This document shows positions 1 through 5,313 of a stretch of 9,789 nt of DNA, piece after piece. Positions within the stretch are counted from its first letter, which is position 1. The number at the start of each line of letters is the position of its first letter. Under the pieces are notes generated by a model. It worked only from the letters and a program-made list of their open reading frames with translations. It did not search any database and had not been told where the DNA came from. This DNA comes from an uncultured Phascolarctobacterium sp. (GTDB lineage: Bacteria; Bacillota; Negativicutes; Acidaminococcales; Acidaminococcaceae): the NCBI GenBank assembly GCA_945949475.1, contig CAMFET010000021.1, positions 1 through 9,789 on the forward strand. The letters are read 5' to 3'. Position numbers and translations under genes: made by a program.

Positions 1-276
1 GTGGATTTGGTTGCAGCGTCCGCTCCGGACTATTACGATTTAGTGCTGATGGATATTCAGATGCCGGTCATGGATGGGCATGAAGCTACAAGGAGAATTC
101 GTAATCTGGAAGACAAGGAGCTTGCCAAGGTGCCTGTAGTGGCTATGACGGCTAATGCCTTTGATGAGGACCGTAAGGCGGCTAAGGAATGCGGTATGAA
201 TGGCTTTATTTCTAAGCCCATTAATATGCAGGAGGTTGTACAGGCCTTGAGAATGTGCTTGCAGGACCACAAATAA
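1..276 (+). CDS. Receiver (REC) domain, C-terminal end of a hybrid histidine kinase or response regulator; 5' truncated
   Basis: Only the last 91 codons are in the window, and the frame is open at base 1, so the GTG there is not a supported start. The visible part is the second half of a CheY-like receiver domain. The phospho-acceptor aspartate lies in the LMDIQMPVMDG motif (residue 18 as read here), the conserved threonine in AMTAN (residue 50), and the conserved lysine-proline in SKP (residues 72-73). The protein ends right after the last receiver helix. The sequence style (LMDIQMPVMDGHEATRRIR) is typical of receivers fused to the C-terminus of hybrid sensor kinases, so a phosphorelay kinase is more likely than a DNA-binding regulator, but the output or kinase part is outside the window. 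A strong terminator follows the stop codon. Confidence 0.9.
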   Translation: MDLVAASAPDYYDLVLMDIQMPVMDGHEATRRIRNLEDKELAKVPVVAMTANAFDEDRKAAKECGMNGFISKPINMQEVVQALRMCLQDHK

Positions 277-308
277 AAGCGAACCTTAAAAAGAAGTAAG
301 GCTTTATA

Positions 309-342
309 AAATAATCCCTCGACTACGGTCGAGGGATTATTT
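309..342. terminator. Bidirectional intrinsic terminator
   Basis: A perfect 15-bp stem (309-323 pairing with 328-342) closes a TACG loop at 324-327. The stem ends in A/T pairs on both outer sides, so either strand gives a hairpin followed by a U-rich stretch. It lies between the receiver-domain gene and the convergent gene at 357-662, and probably ends both transcripts. Confidence 0.88.
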
Positions 343-356
343 ACTAATAAAGCTAC

Positions 357-662
357 TCAGTTGTTTTTGGGCAATTTATAGTTGCGCAGGGCTTCCAAAA
401 GCTCGGGGCTGCCAGCAGTATATGTATTGCATAAATCCTTTAAAGCAGCAAAATTCTTCAGCTCTACTCCCCACAGGAAGCAGTCGGAATCATCATAGGC
501 AGCTACAACGATGAATTGCTTTGCATCCACCGGAGTTTTGCCTAAATCGTCAGTAAGCATGATGTAGTCAGTGCCAAAATCCATACCATACACAGTAATA
601 TTTTCTTCAGGAGTGGTATCTTCCCAAAAGCCTAGTTTGTCAAAATCAGCAGCAGTAAGCAT
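357..662 (-). CDS. Small acidic protein of unknown function (101 aa)
   Basis: I do not recognise this family. The product is a soluble, acidic protein of 101 residues with no signal peptide, membrane segment or CxxC motif. Its core alternates predicted beta stretches (ITVYGMDF, YIMLTDDLG, QFIVVAAYDDSD, CFLWGVELKNF) with a C-terminal helical part, and it looks like a compact alpha/beta domain. The ATG is supported by GAGGTG at 667-672, four bases upstream, and by an extended -10 element (see 696-704). It is transcribed alone, away from the zinc-ribbon/abgA pair, and ends at the shared terminator at 309-342. Upstream control and good spacing make it a real gene rather than a chance frame; its role is unknown. 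Confidence 0.75.
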   Translation of the reverse strand: MLTAADFDKLGFWEDTTPEENITVYGMDFGTDYIMLTDDLGKTPVDAKQFIVVAAYDDSDCFLWGVELKNFAALKDLCNTYTAGSPELLEALRNYKLPKNN

Positions 663-695
663 AGTGCACCTCGCCTTTCCTTTTTATCTAGTATT

Positions 696-704
696 ATTGT
701 AACA
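696..704 (-). promoter_or_regulatory. Extended -10 promoter for the gene at 357-662
   Basis: Read on the minus strand the bases are TGTTACAAT, that is TG-n-TACAAT, an extended -10 element. No good -35 is visible. It lies 34 bases upstream of the ATG at 662 and just left of the rightward promoters. Confidence 0.5.
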
Positions 705-731
705 TATTTTGATAGAAAACGCTGCTGCTTT

Positions 732-740
732 TGCTATAAT
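732..740 (+). promoter_or_regulatory. Extended -10 promoter (upstream copy) for the zinc-ribbon/abgA unit
   Basis: TGCTATAAT is a perfect extended -10 (TG-n-TATAAT). A possible -35, TTGATA at 709-714, is 20 bases away, longer than ideal, but extended -10 elements tolerate a poor -35. Confidence 0.5.
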
Positions 741-755
741 TTAACAAGCGTGCCT

Positions 756-783
756 TTGAATGACAGGATTTTTGTGATATAAT
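756..783 (+). promoter_or_regulatory. Promoter for the zinc-ribbon/abgA unit
   Basis: TTGAAT at 756-761 and TATAAT at 778-783 are separated by 16 bases, and TG at 775-776 makes the -10 extended. Predicted transcription start is near 790, giving a leader of about 25 bases that carries the ribosome binding site GGGAGGTGG at 802-810. Confidence 0.6.
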
Positions 784-814
784 TAATTGTCGTATTCATG
801 CGGGAGGTGGCGCA

Positions 815-1009
815 ATGAAAAAGAAAGAGCAAGTGCCTTTGCAGGTGGAATTTATTTGTCCTGGCTGTGGCAAGCATCTGGCTTGGGCGCTGCCTACTGC
901 TGCTATAAGCTGTCCCCAATGCGGCATGTGGGTGACTAGTAAAAACCGCAAAAGACCACCAGTGGAGGTCTTTTTGCCCGTTGATAGCGAACAAACCGTT
1001 TTATTTTAA
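815..1009 (+). CDS. Small double-CxxC zinc-ribbon protein (64 aa)
   Basis: The 64-residue product has two zinc-knuckle motifs, CPGC at residues 15-18 and CPQC at 33-36, spaced as in a single zinc ribbon that binds one Zn(II) through four cysteines. The rest is short and charged, with a K/R-rich stretch after the ribbon (SKNRKRPP). The start is set by a strong GGGAGGTGG four bases before the ATG. The stop is only 14 bases before the start of the abgA-like gene, which has no promoter of its own, so the two are probably co-transcribed. A ribbon of this size may bind nucleic acid or a partner protein; I cannot assign a specific function. A role linked to the amidohydrolase is suggested only by position. 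Confidence 0.75.
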   Translation: MKKKEQVPLQVEFICPGCGKHLAWALPTAAISCPQCGMWVTSKNRKRPPVEVFLPVDSEQTVLF

Positions 1010-1023
1010 AGTGAGGGAATTAT

Positions 1024-2325
1024 ATGACTACTATCTGGGAACAGGCCCAAGGCCTGCGTGAAGAAATGATTGCTCGTCGTCGCAATCTGCATCAGCATCC
1101 GGAAACAGGTTGGACCGAGTTTCGTACTGCTAGTATGATTATTAAGGAATTGAGAGCCTTAGGCTACGAGGTAAGCTTTGGTGCTGCTGTTGTGGATGAA
1201 GCTTCCATGATGGGTGTACCAAGTGCGGAAGCCTTGGCTAGCTATATGGAGCGTGCCATTAGCGAAGGAGCGGACCCTGAATTGGTGCAGCAAATGGCTG
1301 GTGGTAAAACTGGCATCGTCGCTGTATTGAAAACTGGAAAGCCGGGCAAAACAGTTGCTTTTCGTGTAGATATGGATTGCAATGATGTGGAAGAGGATAA
1401 GGGTGCAGCTCATCGCCCGACCAGCGAGGGCTTTGCTTCCTGCCACAAAAATGCTATGCATGCCTGTGGTCATGATGGACATGTAACCATTGGCTTAGCT
1501 GCAGCCAAGCTTATTGCAGCACATAAGGATGAGCTAGCCGGCACTATTAAGCTGATTTTCCAACCGGCCGAGGAGGGTGTGCGTGGCGCCTATGCTATGG
1601 TCAATGCTGGTGTAGTGGATGATGTTGACTATCTCTTTGGTGGGCACATTGGCTTTAAGGCCACCACTGATAATGCTTTGGTTACCATGACGGATGGCTT
1701 TTTGGCTACCACTAAATTAGATGCGGAATTCAAGGGTGTTTCTGCTCATGCAGGAGCTGCGCCCGAGCAGGGCAAAAATGCTCTTTTAGCAGCCTGCCAA
1801 GCAGCAATTTCTCTAAATACTATTTCTCGCCACAGCCAAGGCTCCAGCCGTATTAATGTGGGTGTTTTGAATGCTGGTACAGGTCGCAACGTAGTGCCCG
1901 ATATTGCTTCCTTAAAGCTGGAAACTCGTGGTGCTACTACAGAAATTAATAATTTCATGGTGAGCGAAGCGCGCCGTATGCTGGCCGCCTGTGCAGCCAT
2001 GTATGATGTAGAGCTGAAGGTTACTATGGCTGGTGGTGCGCCTGCGTGCCTGCCCGATGCCGAGCTGGGGCATGAGGTTGCGGAGCTGGCCAAGGCTAAA
2101 TGCCACTATGACGAGGTTTCTGAATATGTGGATATGGGTGGCAGTGAGGACTGTGGCTATTTTATGGAGCGTGTACAGCAAAAGGGCGGTCGCGCTTTAT
2201 ATATGATGTATGGCACCAAGATTGCAGCAGGCCATCATAATAGTCATTTTGACTTCAATGAAGAATGCTTGTGGAAAGCGGCTGCTACCTTGGCAGAAAT
2301 TGCCATCCATTTTAGCAATAAATAA
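1024..2325 (+). CDS. abgA: M20 family amidohydrolase, AbgA-like (p-aminobenzoyl-glutamate hydrolase subunit A type)
   Basis: A 433-residue zinc peptidase of family M20 (subfamily M20D), close in length and in sequence along its whole span to Escherichia coli AbgA as I remember it. Shared stretches include HPETGWTEFRTA, VAFRVDMD, HACGHDGH, KLIFQPAEEG, GRNVVP, ETRGA, GSED and AAGHHN. Likely metal ligands are C148, H150, E184, H208 and H404, with E183 as general base. The lid/dimerisation domain follows (about 225-340, with SAHAGAAPEQGKNALL). The AbgA-type insertion after the first beta strands (about 58-96) is present. Known AbgA works with AbgB to cleave p-aminobenzoyl-glutamate, a folate breakdown product; no abgB or abgT is seen here, so the true substrate may be another N-acyl or dipeptide amide. 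Cytoplasmic: no signal peptide. The ribosome binding site is GTGAGGG, six bases upstream. Confidence 0.88.
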   Translation: MTTIWEQAQGLREEMIARRRNLHQHPETGWTEFRTASMIIKELRALGYEVSFGAAVVDEASMMGVPSAEALASYMERAISEGADPELVQQMAGGKTGIVAVLKTGKPGKTVAFRVDMDCNDVEEDKGAAHRPTSEGFASCHKNAMHACGHDGHVTIGLAAAKLIAAHKDELAGTIKLIFQPAEEGVRGAYAMVNAGVVDDVDYLFGGHIGFKATTDNALVTMTDGFLATTKLDAEFKGVSAHAGAAPEQGKNALLAACQAAISLNTISRHSQGSSRINVGVLNAGTGRNVVPDIASLKLETRGATTEINNFMVSEARRMLAACAAMYDVELKVTMAGGAPACLPDAELGHEVAELAKAKCHYDEVSEYVDMGGSEDCGYFMERVQQKGGRALYMMYGTKIAAGHHNSHFDFNEECLWKAAATLAEIAIHFSNK

Positions 2326-2365
2326 GCTGATAACTCCAATTCGTCATATTTTAGCCATAAGTATA

Positions 2366-2374
2366 TGTTATACT
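2366..2374 (+). promoter_or_regulatory. Extended -10 promoter for the exported duplicated-domain protein
   Basis: TGTTATACT is a TG-n-TATACT extended -10 element; no clear -35 is visible. It lies 33 bases upstream of the ATG at 2408, in the 82-base gap after the amidohydrolase gene, where no terminator is visible. The downstream gene therefore probably has its own promoter plus some read-through. Confidence 0.5.
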
Positions 2375-2407
2375 AGATTAAAAGAAGCGATTTTGGAGGT
2401 AGCAATT

Positions 2408-3160
2408 ATGTTTAGTATTAAAAATTTAGCTTTAGCCTTGGGAAGTGTTATGGCCCTGAGCGGTGCGGTAATGCCCGCTAGTGCTGTGGCCGGAGCGCAT
2501 CATTACGAAGAACATCGAGCTGTGTGTGAAGCAAGGGAGCCGCAGGCTTGTGAGCGTGGTTCTAATGCTTATAGACAGGCTTATCAGAATAATTGCGTTG
2601 CGAGCAGAATAAATTGCCGTCCTAATAGAGGCTTTTGGGAAGCCTTTACTATTGATCAGGATAAAATGCGTGCACCTTCCATGCTGCGCATGCGTGGAGC
2701 TATTACAGAAATTAATGGTAATAAGCTTGTGATTCGTGGCGAGGGGCAGGAGTGTATTGCTGCTTTAGTTAGCGATGCTACCTATATTGTTAAAGGCGCT
2801 AAGGGCAAGCTGCGTAATGCTGAGGCACTGAAGGTGGGGCAAGAGGTTGTAGCTTATTACTCTGCGCGTATGACTCGTAGCCTGCCGCCGCAAGCACAGG
2901 CTTATGCCATCATCATTGGTGATGTGCGCAAGGAGTATTTACCCCAATTTTTTGTGGTTGATCAAGTACAAAAAGCTAAAGATGGCAGCTGTGTACGCGT
3001 GCTAAATAGCACCAATGATCTTATTGCCCGCATCGATAAGTATGCCTGCGAAGATTTTGCAAGCATCAAAGCTGGCGACAAGCTGCTTTTGTGGAGCAAT
3101 GTTATGACTATGAGCCTGCCAGGCCAGACTAACGCAGAAAAGGTAGTTATATTGAATTGA
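2408..3160 (+). CDS. Exported protein with two copies of a beta-rich domain, function unknown (250 aa)
   Basis: The start is the ATG at 2408, behind GGAGGT at 2395-2400; the longer open frame upstream overlaps abgA and is not used. Residues 1-26 form a signal peptide (K5, a hydrophobic core, then PASA), with cleavage probably after A26. Residues 31-90 are a Cys-rich linker (C40, C48, C63, C70). Two similar domains follow: about 96-170 and 181-249. Their ends match clearly: KVGQEVVAYYSARMTRSLPPQ at 142-162 against KAGDKLLLWSNVMTMSLPGQ at 221-240, each followed by a hydrophobic strand. C116, C195 and C214 lie in the domains. I recall the MT-SLPPQ signature from exported proteins of Clostridia and Negativicutes, with no known activity. 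It is probably a periplasmic or surface protein. A long inverted repeat begins immediately after the stop. Confidence 0.8.
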   Translation: MFSIKNLALALGSVMALSGAVMPASAVAGAHHYEEHRAVCEAREPQACERGSNAYRQAYQNNCVASRINCRPNRGFWEAFTIDQDKMRAPSMLRMRGAITEINGNKLVIRGEGQECIAALVSDATYIVKGAKGKLRNAEALKVGQEVVAYYSARMTRSLPPQAQAYAIIIGDVRKEYLPQFFVVDQVQKAKDGSCVRVLNSTNDLIARIDKYACEDFASIKAGDKLLLWSNVMTMSLPGQTNAEKVVILN

Positions 3161-3354
3161 AAATATTGTAATAATAATATCACTCCGTTCAGAAGAATTT
3201 CTTAACGCTCATTTCGTGGGGTACAATCACGAAGCTGCGGTGTCCAATCTGTTCGTAGGATAATTTACGTTTTCGAAACCTTGCTTCTATTGTACCAACC
3301 ACTCATGAGCTAAAATTCTTATTCGCTTCATGATATTATTATTACTAATTATTT
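3161..3354. repeat. Long imperfect inverted repeat; possible structured RNA or MITE-like element
   Basis: The whole gap between the exported-protein gene and the transaldolase gene is an interrupted palindrome. Paired blocks, from outside in, are 3168-3182/3331-3345 (15 bp), 3193-3200/3313-3320 (8 bp), 3207-3212/3305-3310 (6 bp), 3216-3219/3299-3302 (4 bp), 3220-3227/3289-3296 (8 bp), 3231-3235/3283-3287 (5 bp), then a loose apex with 3254-3257/3266-3269. Outside 3168, AAATA and GTAAT blocks still match with small bulges. A competing local hairpin is 3213-3218/3228-3233 (TTCGTG/CACGAA). No T-run follows, so it is not a normal terminator, and no open frame or clear target-site duplication is visible. 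It could be a 6S-like rod RNA, a leader of the downstream gene, or a small non-coding mobile element. Confidence 0.6.
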
Positions 3355-3366
3355 CGTAGCCATTAG

Positions 3367-3372
3367 TATAAG
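3367..3372 (+). promoter_or_regulatory. Possible -10 box for the transaldolase gene
   Basis: TATAAG lies 34 bases before the ATG at 3407. The best -35 candidate, TTACTA at 3342-3347, has 19-base spacing and overlaps the right arm of the long inverted repeat, so a fold or bound protein there would interfere with initiation. Weak match, offered as the best candidate only. Confidence 0.3.
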
Positions 3373-3406
3373 AGATTAATACTTTGAGTAACAGGGAGAG
3401 ATATGT

Positions 3407-4051
3407 ATGAAAATTTTTATGGATACTGCCAATGTAGAGGAAATTAAACAATATGTGGATTGGGGTGTAGTTTATGGTGTAACTACTAACCCTAGCTTGA
3501 TTGCTAAAAGCGGTCGCACCCAAGCTGAAGTAATTCCGGAAATTGCTGCCTTGGTAAGCGGTCCTGTTAGCGCCGAGGTTATCAGCACTGAATGCGCAGG
3601 CATGGTGGAAGAAGCTCGTAAGCTGGCAAAAATCGCTGGCAACGTGGTTATTAAAATCCCCTGCATTCCCGAAGGCCTGAAGGCTGTAAAAATCCTGAGT
3701 GCAGAAGGCATCAAAACCAATGTAACCTTAGTTTTTAGCATGTCCCAAGCTCTTTTAGCAGCTCGTGCTGGTGCTACCTATGTTAGTCCTTTTATTGGTC
3801 GTTTAGATGATATTAACCAAGATGGTGTAAAATTGGTTGATAACATCGTTAAAGCCTTCAAGCTGTATGGCATAGAAACTGAGGTTATCGCAGCCAGCAT
3901 TCGCAACATCGAGCATGTAGAAAAGGTAATGCTCACTGGCTGCCAAATCGCCACTATTCCTACCAAGGTTTTGGCCCAAATGATCAACCATCCCTTGACC
4001 GATAAGGGCTTGGCTCAATTCATGGCCGATTACCAAAACTCTTTAAAATAA
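3407..4051 (+). CDS. tal: Transaldolase, TalC/FSA subfamily (214 aa)
   Basis: A short single-domain (beta/alpha)8 transaldolase, which moves dihydroxyacetone units between sugar phosphates in the non-oxidative pentose phosphate pathway. The full barrel is present: MKIFMDTANVEEI at the start, GVTTNPSLIAK at residues 24-34, the Schiff-base lysine K83 in VVIKIP, KTNVTLVFS at 103-111, ATYVSPFIGRLDD at 123-135, and HPLTDKGLAQFMAD at the end. Family members with transaldolase activity carry phenylalanine in the YVSPF motif (F129 here), while E. coli fructose-6-phosphate aldolase has tyrosine, so I favour transaldolase. The length matches Bacillus subtilis-type enzymes. GGGAGAG at 3394-3400 supports the ATG at 3407; a nearby ATG at 3403 is out of frame. 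A terminator follows directly. Cytoplasmic, monocistronic. Confidence 0.93.
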   Translation: MKIFMDTANVEEIKQYVDWGVVYGVTTNPSLIAKSGRTQAEVIPEIAALVSGPVSAEVISTECAGMVEEARKLAKIAGNVVIKIPCIPEGLKAVKILSAEGIKTNVTLVFSMSQALLAARAGATYVSPFIGRLDDINQDGVKLVDNIVKAFKLYGIETEVIAASIRNIEHVEKVMLTGCQIATIPTKVLAQMINHPLTDKGLAQFMADYQNSLK

Positions 4052-4065
4052 TTTAATAATAACGC

Positions 4066-4108
4066 GCTCCCCCGTTAAAGTTAGTTAACAGGGGGAGCTT
4101 TATCTTTT
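4066..4108 (+). terminator. Intrinsic terminator after the transaldolase gene
   Basis: GCTCCCCCGTTAA (4066-4078) pairs with 4085-4098 with one bulged A at 4090, closing a 6-base loop. The stem is followed by TTTATCTTTT. It ends only 11 bases before the next start codon, so it also separates the exported protein gene from transaldolase transcription. Confidence 0.85.
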
Positions 4109-4119
4109 GCAAGGTGATA

Positions 4120-5238
4120 ATGATGATAAAGTTAAAAAAATGGAGAGCTTTAGCTATAGCAGTGCTCGCGAGCTTTAATCTTTGGGGCTCTGCTGAAGCT
4201 GCTTCCAATGTAAGAATTACGCAAATACCCTTAAGCATTCCAGAGAGCTTCGTAGCAAAGGATGCTTCAGTAAAGTTTAAAGCTAGCGGGCCGACGCTGC
4301 TGTTTTCGGATAGCCCGGAGATGGTCTATCACAATGGTATTCTATATAGAGATACGGTGCAGGGCAGGGTACGCCTCTTTTATCATCACGTGAATGCTGT
4401 GGCAGGAACCAAAAAGCTAGCTATTTTGCTCAAAAATGAGCAAATTCGTCCACTCCATTATAAGGTTTTGCGGCAGGGGATTGCCGGACCTGGCTACAAT
4501 TATATGGAGGTGGGCAAGAAGTCGCAACGCAATTATTTTGCTAGCACGGAACAACAGCAAAGCAGTGGCAGCTTAAGCTTTGGTCATAGCGTAGAGCTAT
4601 TAAGTGGTCGCGGTGTTCTGCTTGATACAGAGCAGCTTGCAACAGGGACGATCGATTTAGAGCTTGATAGGCCTACTCAAATTAGTGTAATGCTGTGTGA
4701 GCCACTTTCAGATTTGGAGCTTTTTAATGATGCTGCAACGTTGCAGCCTATGGATGAGCATCCTTTACGAGGTACCTTTACTAAGAGCGACTGGGAATAT
4801 ACTCTTAAGCAGCCCATTGATGGAGCTAAGCCGGTTAAGCTTAAGCTGGCAGGCAGTGAGGGCACAGGCTATATTAAGGGTGTGGATGCTACTACGAAGC
4901 TTTCGGCCGAGAATTATGGTAATTATGGGGTTGTTTATAGGGTGAATTTCACTGTAGCTAGTGAGCGTCCTATAAGCTTTATCCTTAATCCTATCGGGGG
5001 CTATTTTGCTGGCTATGGCGTTCTGGAGCATGAGGGCCAACGTCAGCTAATTGCTTTACCGGAATATGATTTATGCTTGGGTGAGACAGTGGAGGAGGCA
5101 GTGGAGCTGGCTAAGCTGAAGGCTGGCAAGTATAGCTTTGTGTGGTCACCGCCAGGGGCTTCCAATTTGCCCATTGAGCTTATTTGGCGTTCCAGTAAAA
5201 GCAGGCTTAATAAAGCTTACGCAAGAAGCGACGCTTAG
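4120..5238 (+). CDS. Exported protein of unknown function (372 aa)
   Basis: I do not firmly recognise this family. The N-terminus is a clear signal peptide: MMIKLKKWR, a hydrophobic run (about residues 10-22), then GSAEA with cleavage likely after A27. The rest is soluble and beta-rich with no further membrane segment, cell-wall anchor or S-layer repeat. Marked stretches are YHNGILY (70-76), RLFYHH (85-90), GPGYNYMEVGK (123-133), NYGNYGVVYRVNFTV near 265-280 and LNPIGGYFAGYG near 289-300. They recall exported Firmicutes proteins sometimes found with copper-amine-oxidase-like N-terminal domains, but that is from memory. Two cysteines (193, 319). AAGGTGAT at 4111-4118 supports the ATG at 4120 (or 4123); a GTG at 4114 lies inside that site and is unlikely. 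No promoter is visible between the preceding terminator and the start, so read-through or a promoter within the transaldolase gene may supply transcription. Confidence 0.78.
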   Translation: MMIKLKKWRALAIAVLASFNLWGSAEAASNVRITQIPLSIPESFVAKDASVKFKASGPTLLFSDSPEMVYHNGILYRDTVQGRVRLFYHHVNAVAGTKKLAILLKNEQIRPLHYKVLRQGIAGPGYNYMEVGKKSQRNYFASTEQQQSSGSLSFGHSVELLSGRGVLLDTEQLATGTIDLELDRPTQISVMLCEPLSDLELFNDAATLQPMDEHPLRGTFTKSDWEYTLKQPIDGAKPVKLKLAGSEGTGYIKGVDATTKLSAENYGNYGVVYRVNFTVASERPISFILNPIGGYFAGYGVLEHEGQRQLIALPEYDLCLGETVEEAVELAKLKAGKYSFVWSPPGASNLPIELIWRSSKSRLNKAYARSDA

Positions 5239-5253
5239 ACTATTTGAATAATG

Positions 5254-5309
5254 AGCAAAAAAAGACTGCTACATGGTCTTCTCAAAGAAGAAGCTGTGTA
5301 GCAGTCTTT
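5254..5309. terminator. Two-storey bidirectional terminator between convergent genes
   Basis: A perfect 13-bp outer stem (5261-5273 with 5297-5309) encloses a second hairpin, TCTTCT/AGAAGA (5277-5282 with 5286-5291) with a CAA loop. For feoB, read leftwards, the stem runs into a T-run from the A-tract at 5257-5263. For the rightward exported-protein gene the stem runs into TTTATTATTAATTA. It serves both genes. Confidence 0.88.
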
Positions 5310-5313
5310 ATTA

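Noticed and set aside
2210..2407. Upstream extension of the exported protein frame to an ATG at 2210
   Set aside because: It overlaps the end of the amidohydrolase gene, lacks a ribosome binding site, and the ATG at 2408 has GGAGGT at ideal spacing followed by a signal peptide.
3219..3296. tRNA or known riboswitch inside the long inverted repeat
   Set aside because: No cloverleaf, T-loop GTTCGAAT or acceptor pairing was found, and no riboswitch core I know is recognisable; the pairing pattern is a single rod.
4765..5040. Minus-strand frame over the exported protein gene, and similar shadow frames over abgA and feoB
   Set aside because: They lack ribosome binding sites and recognisable sequence, and lie within genes with clear protein signals on the other strand.
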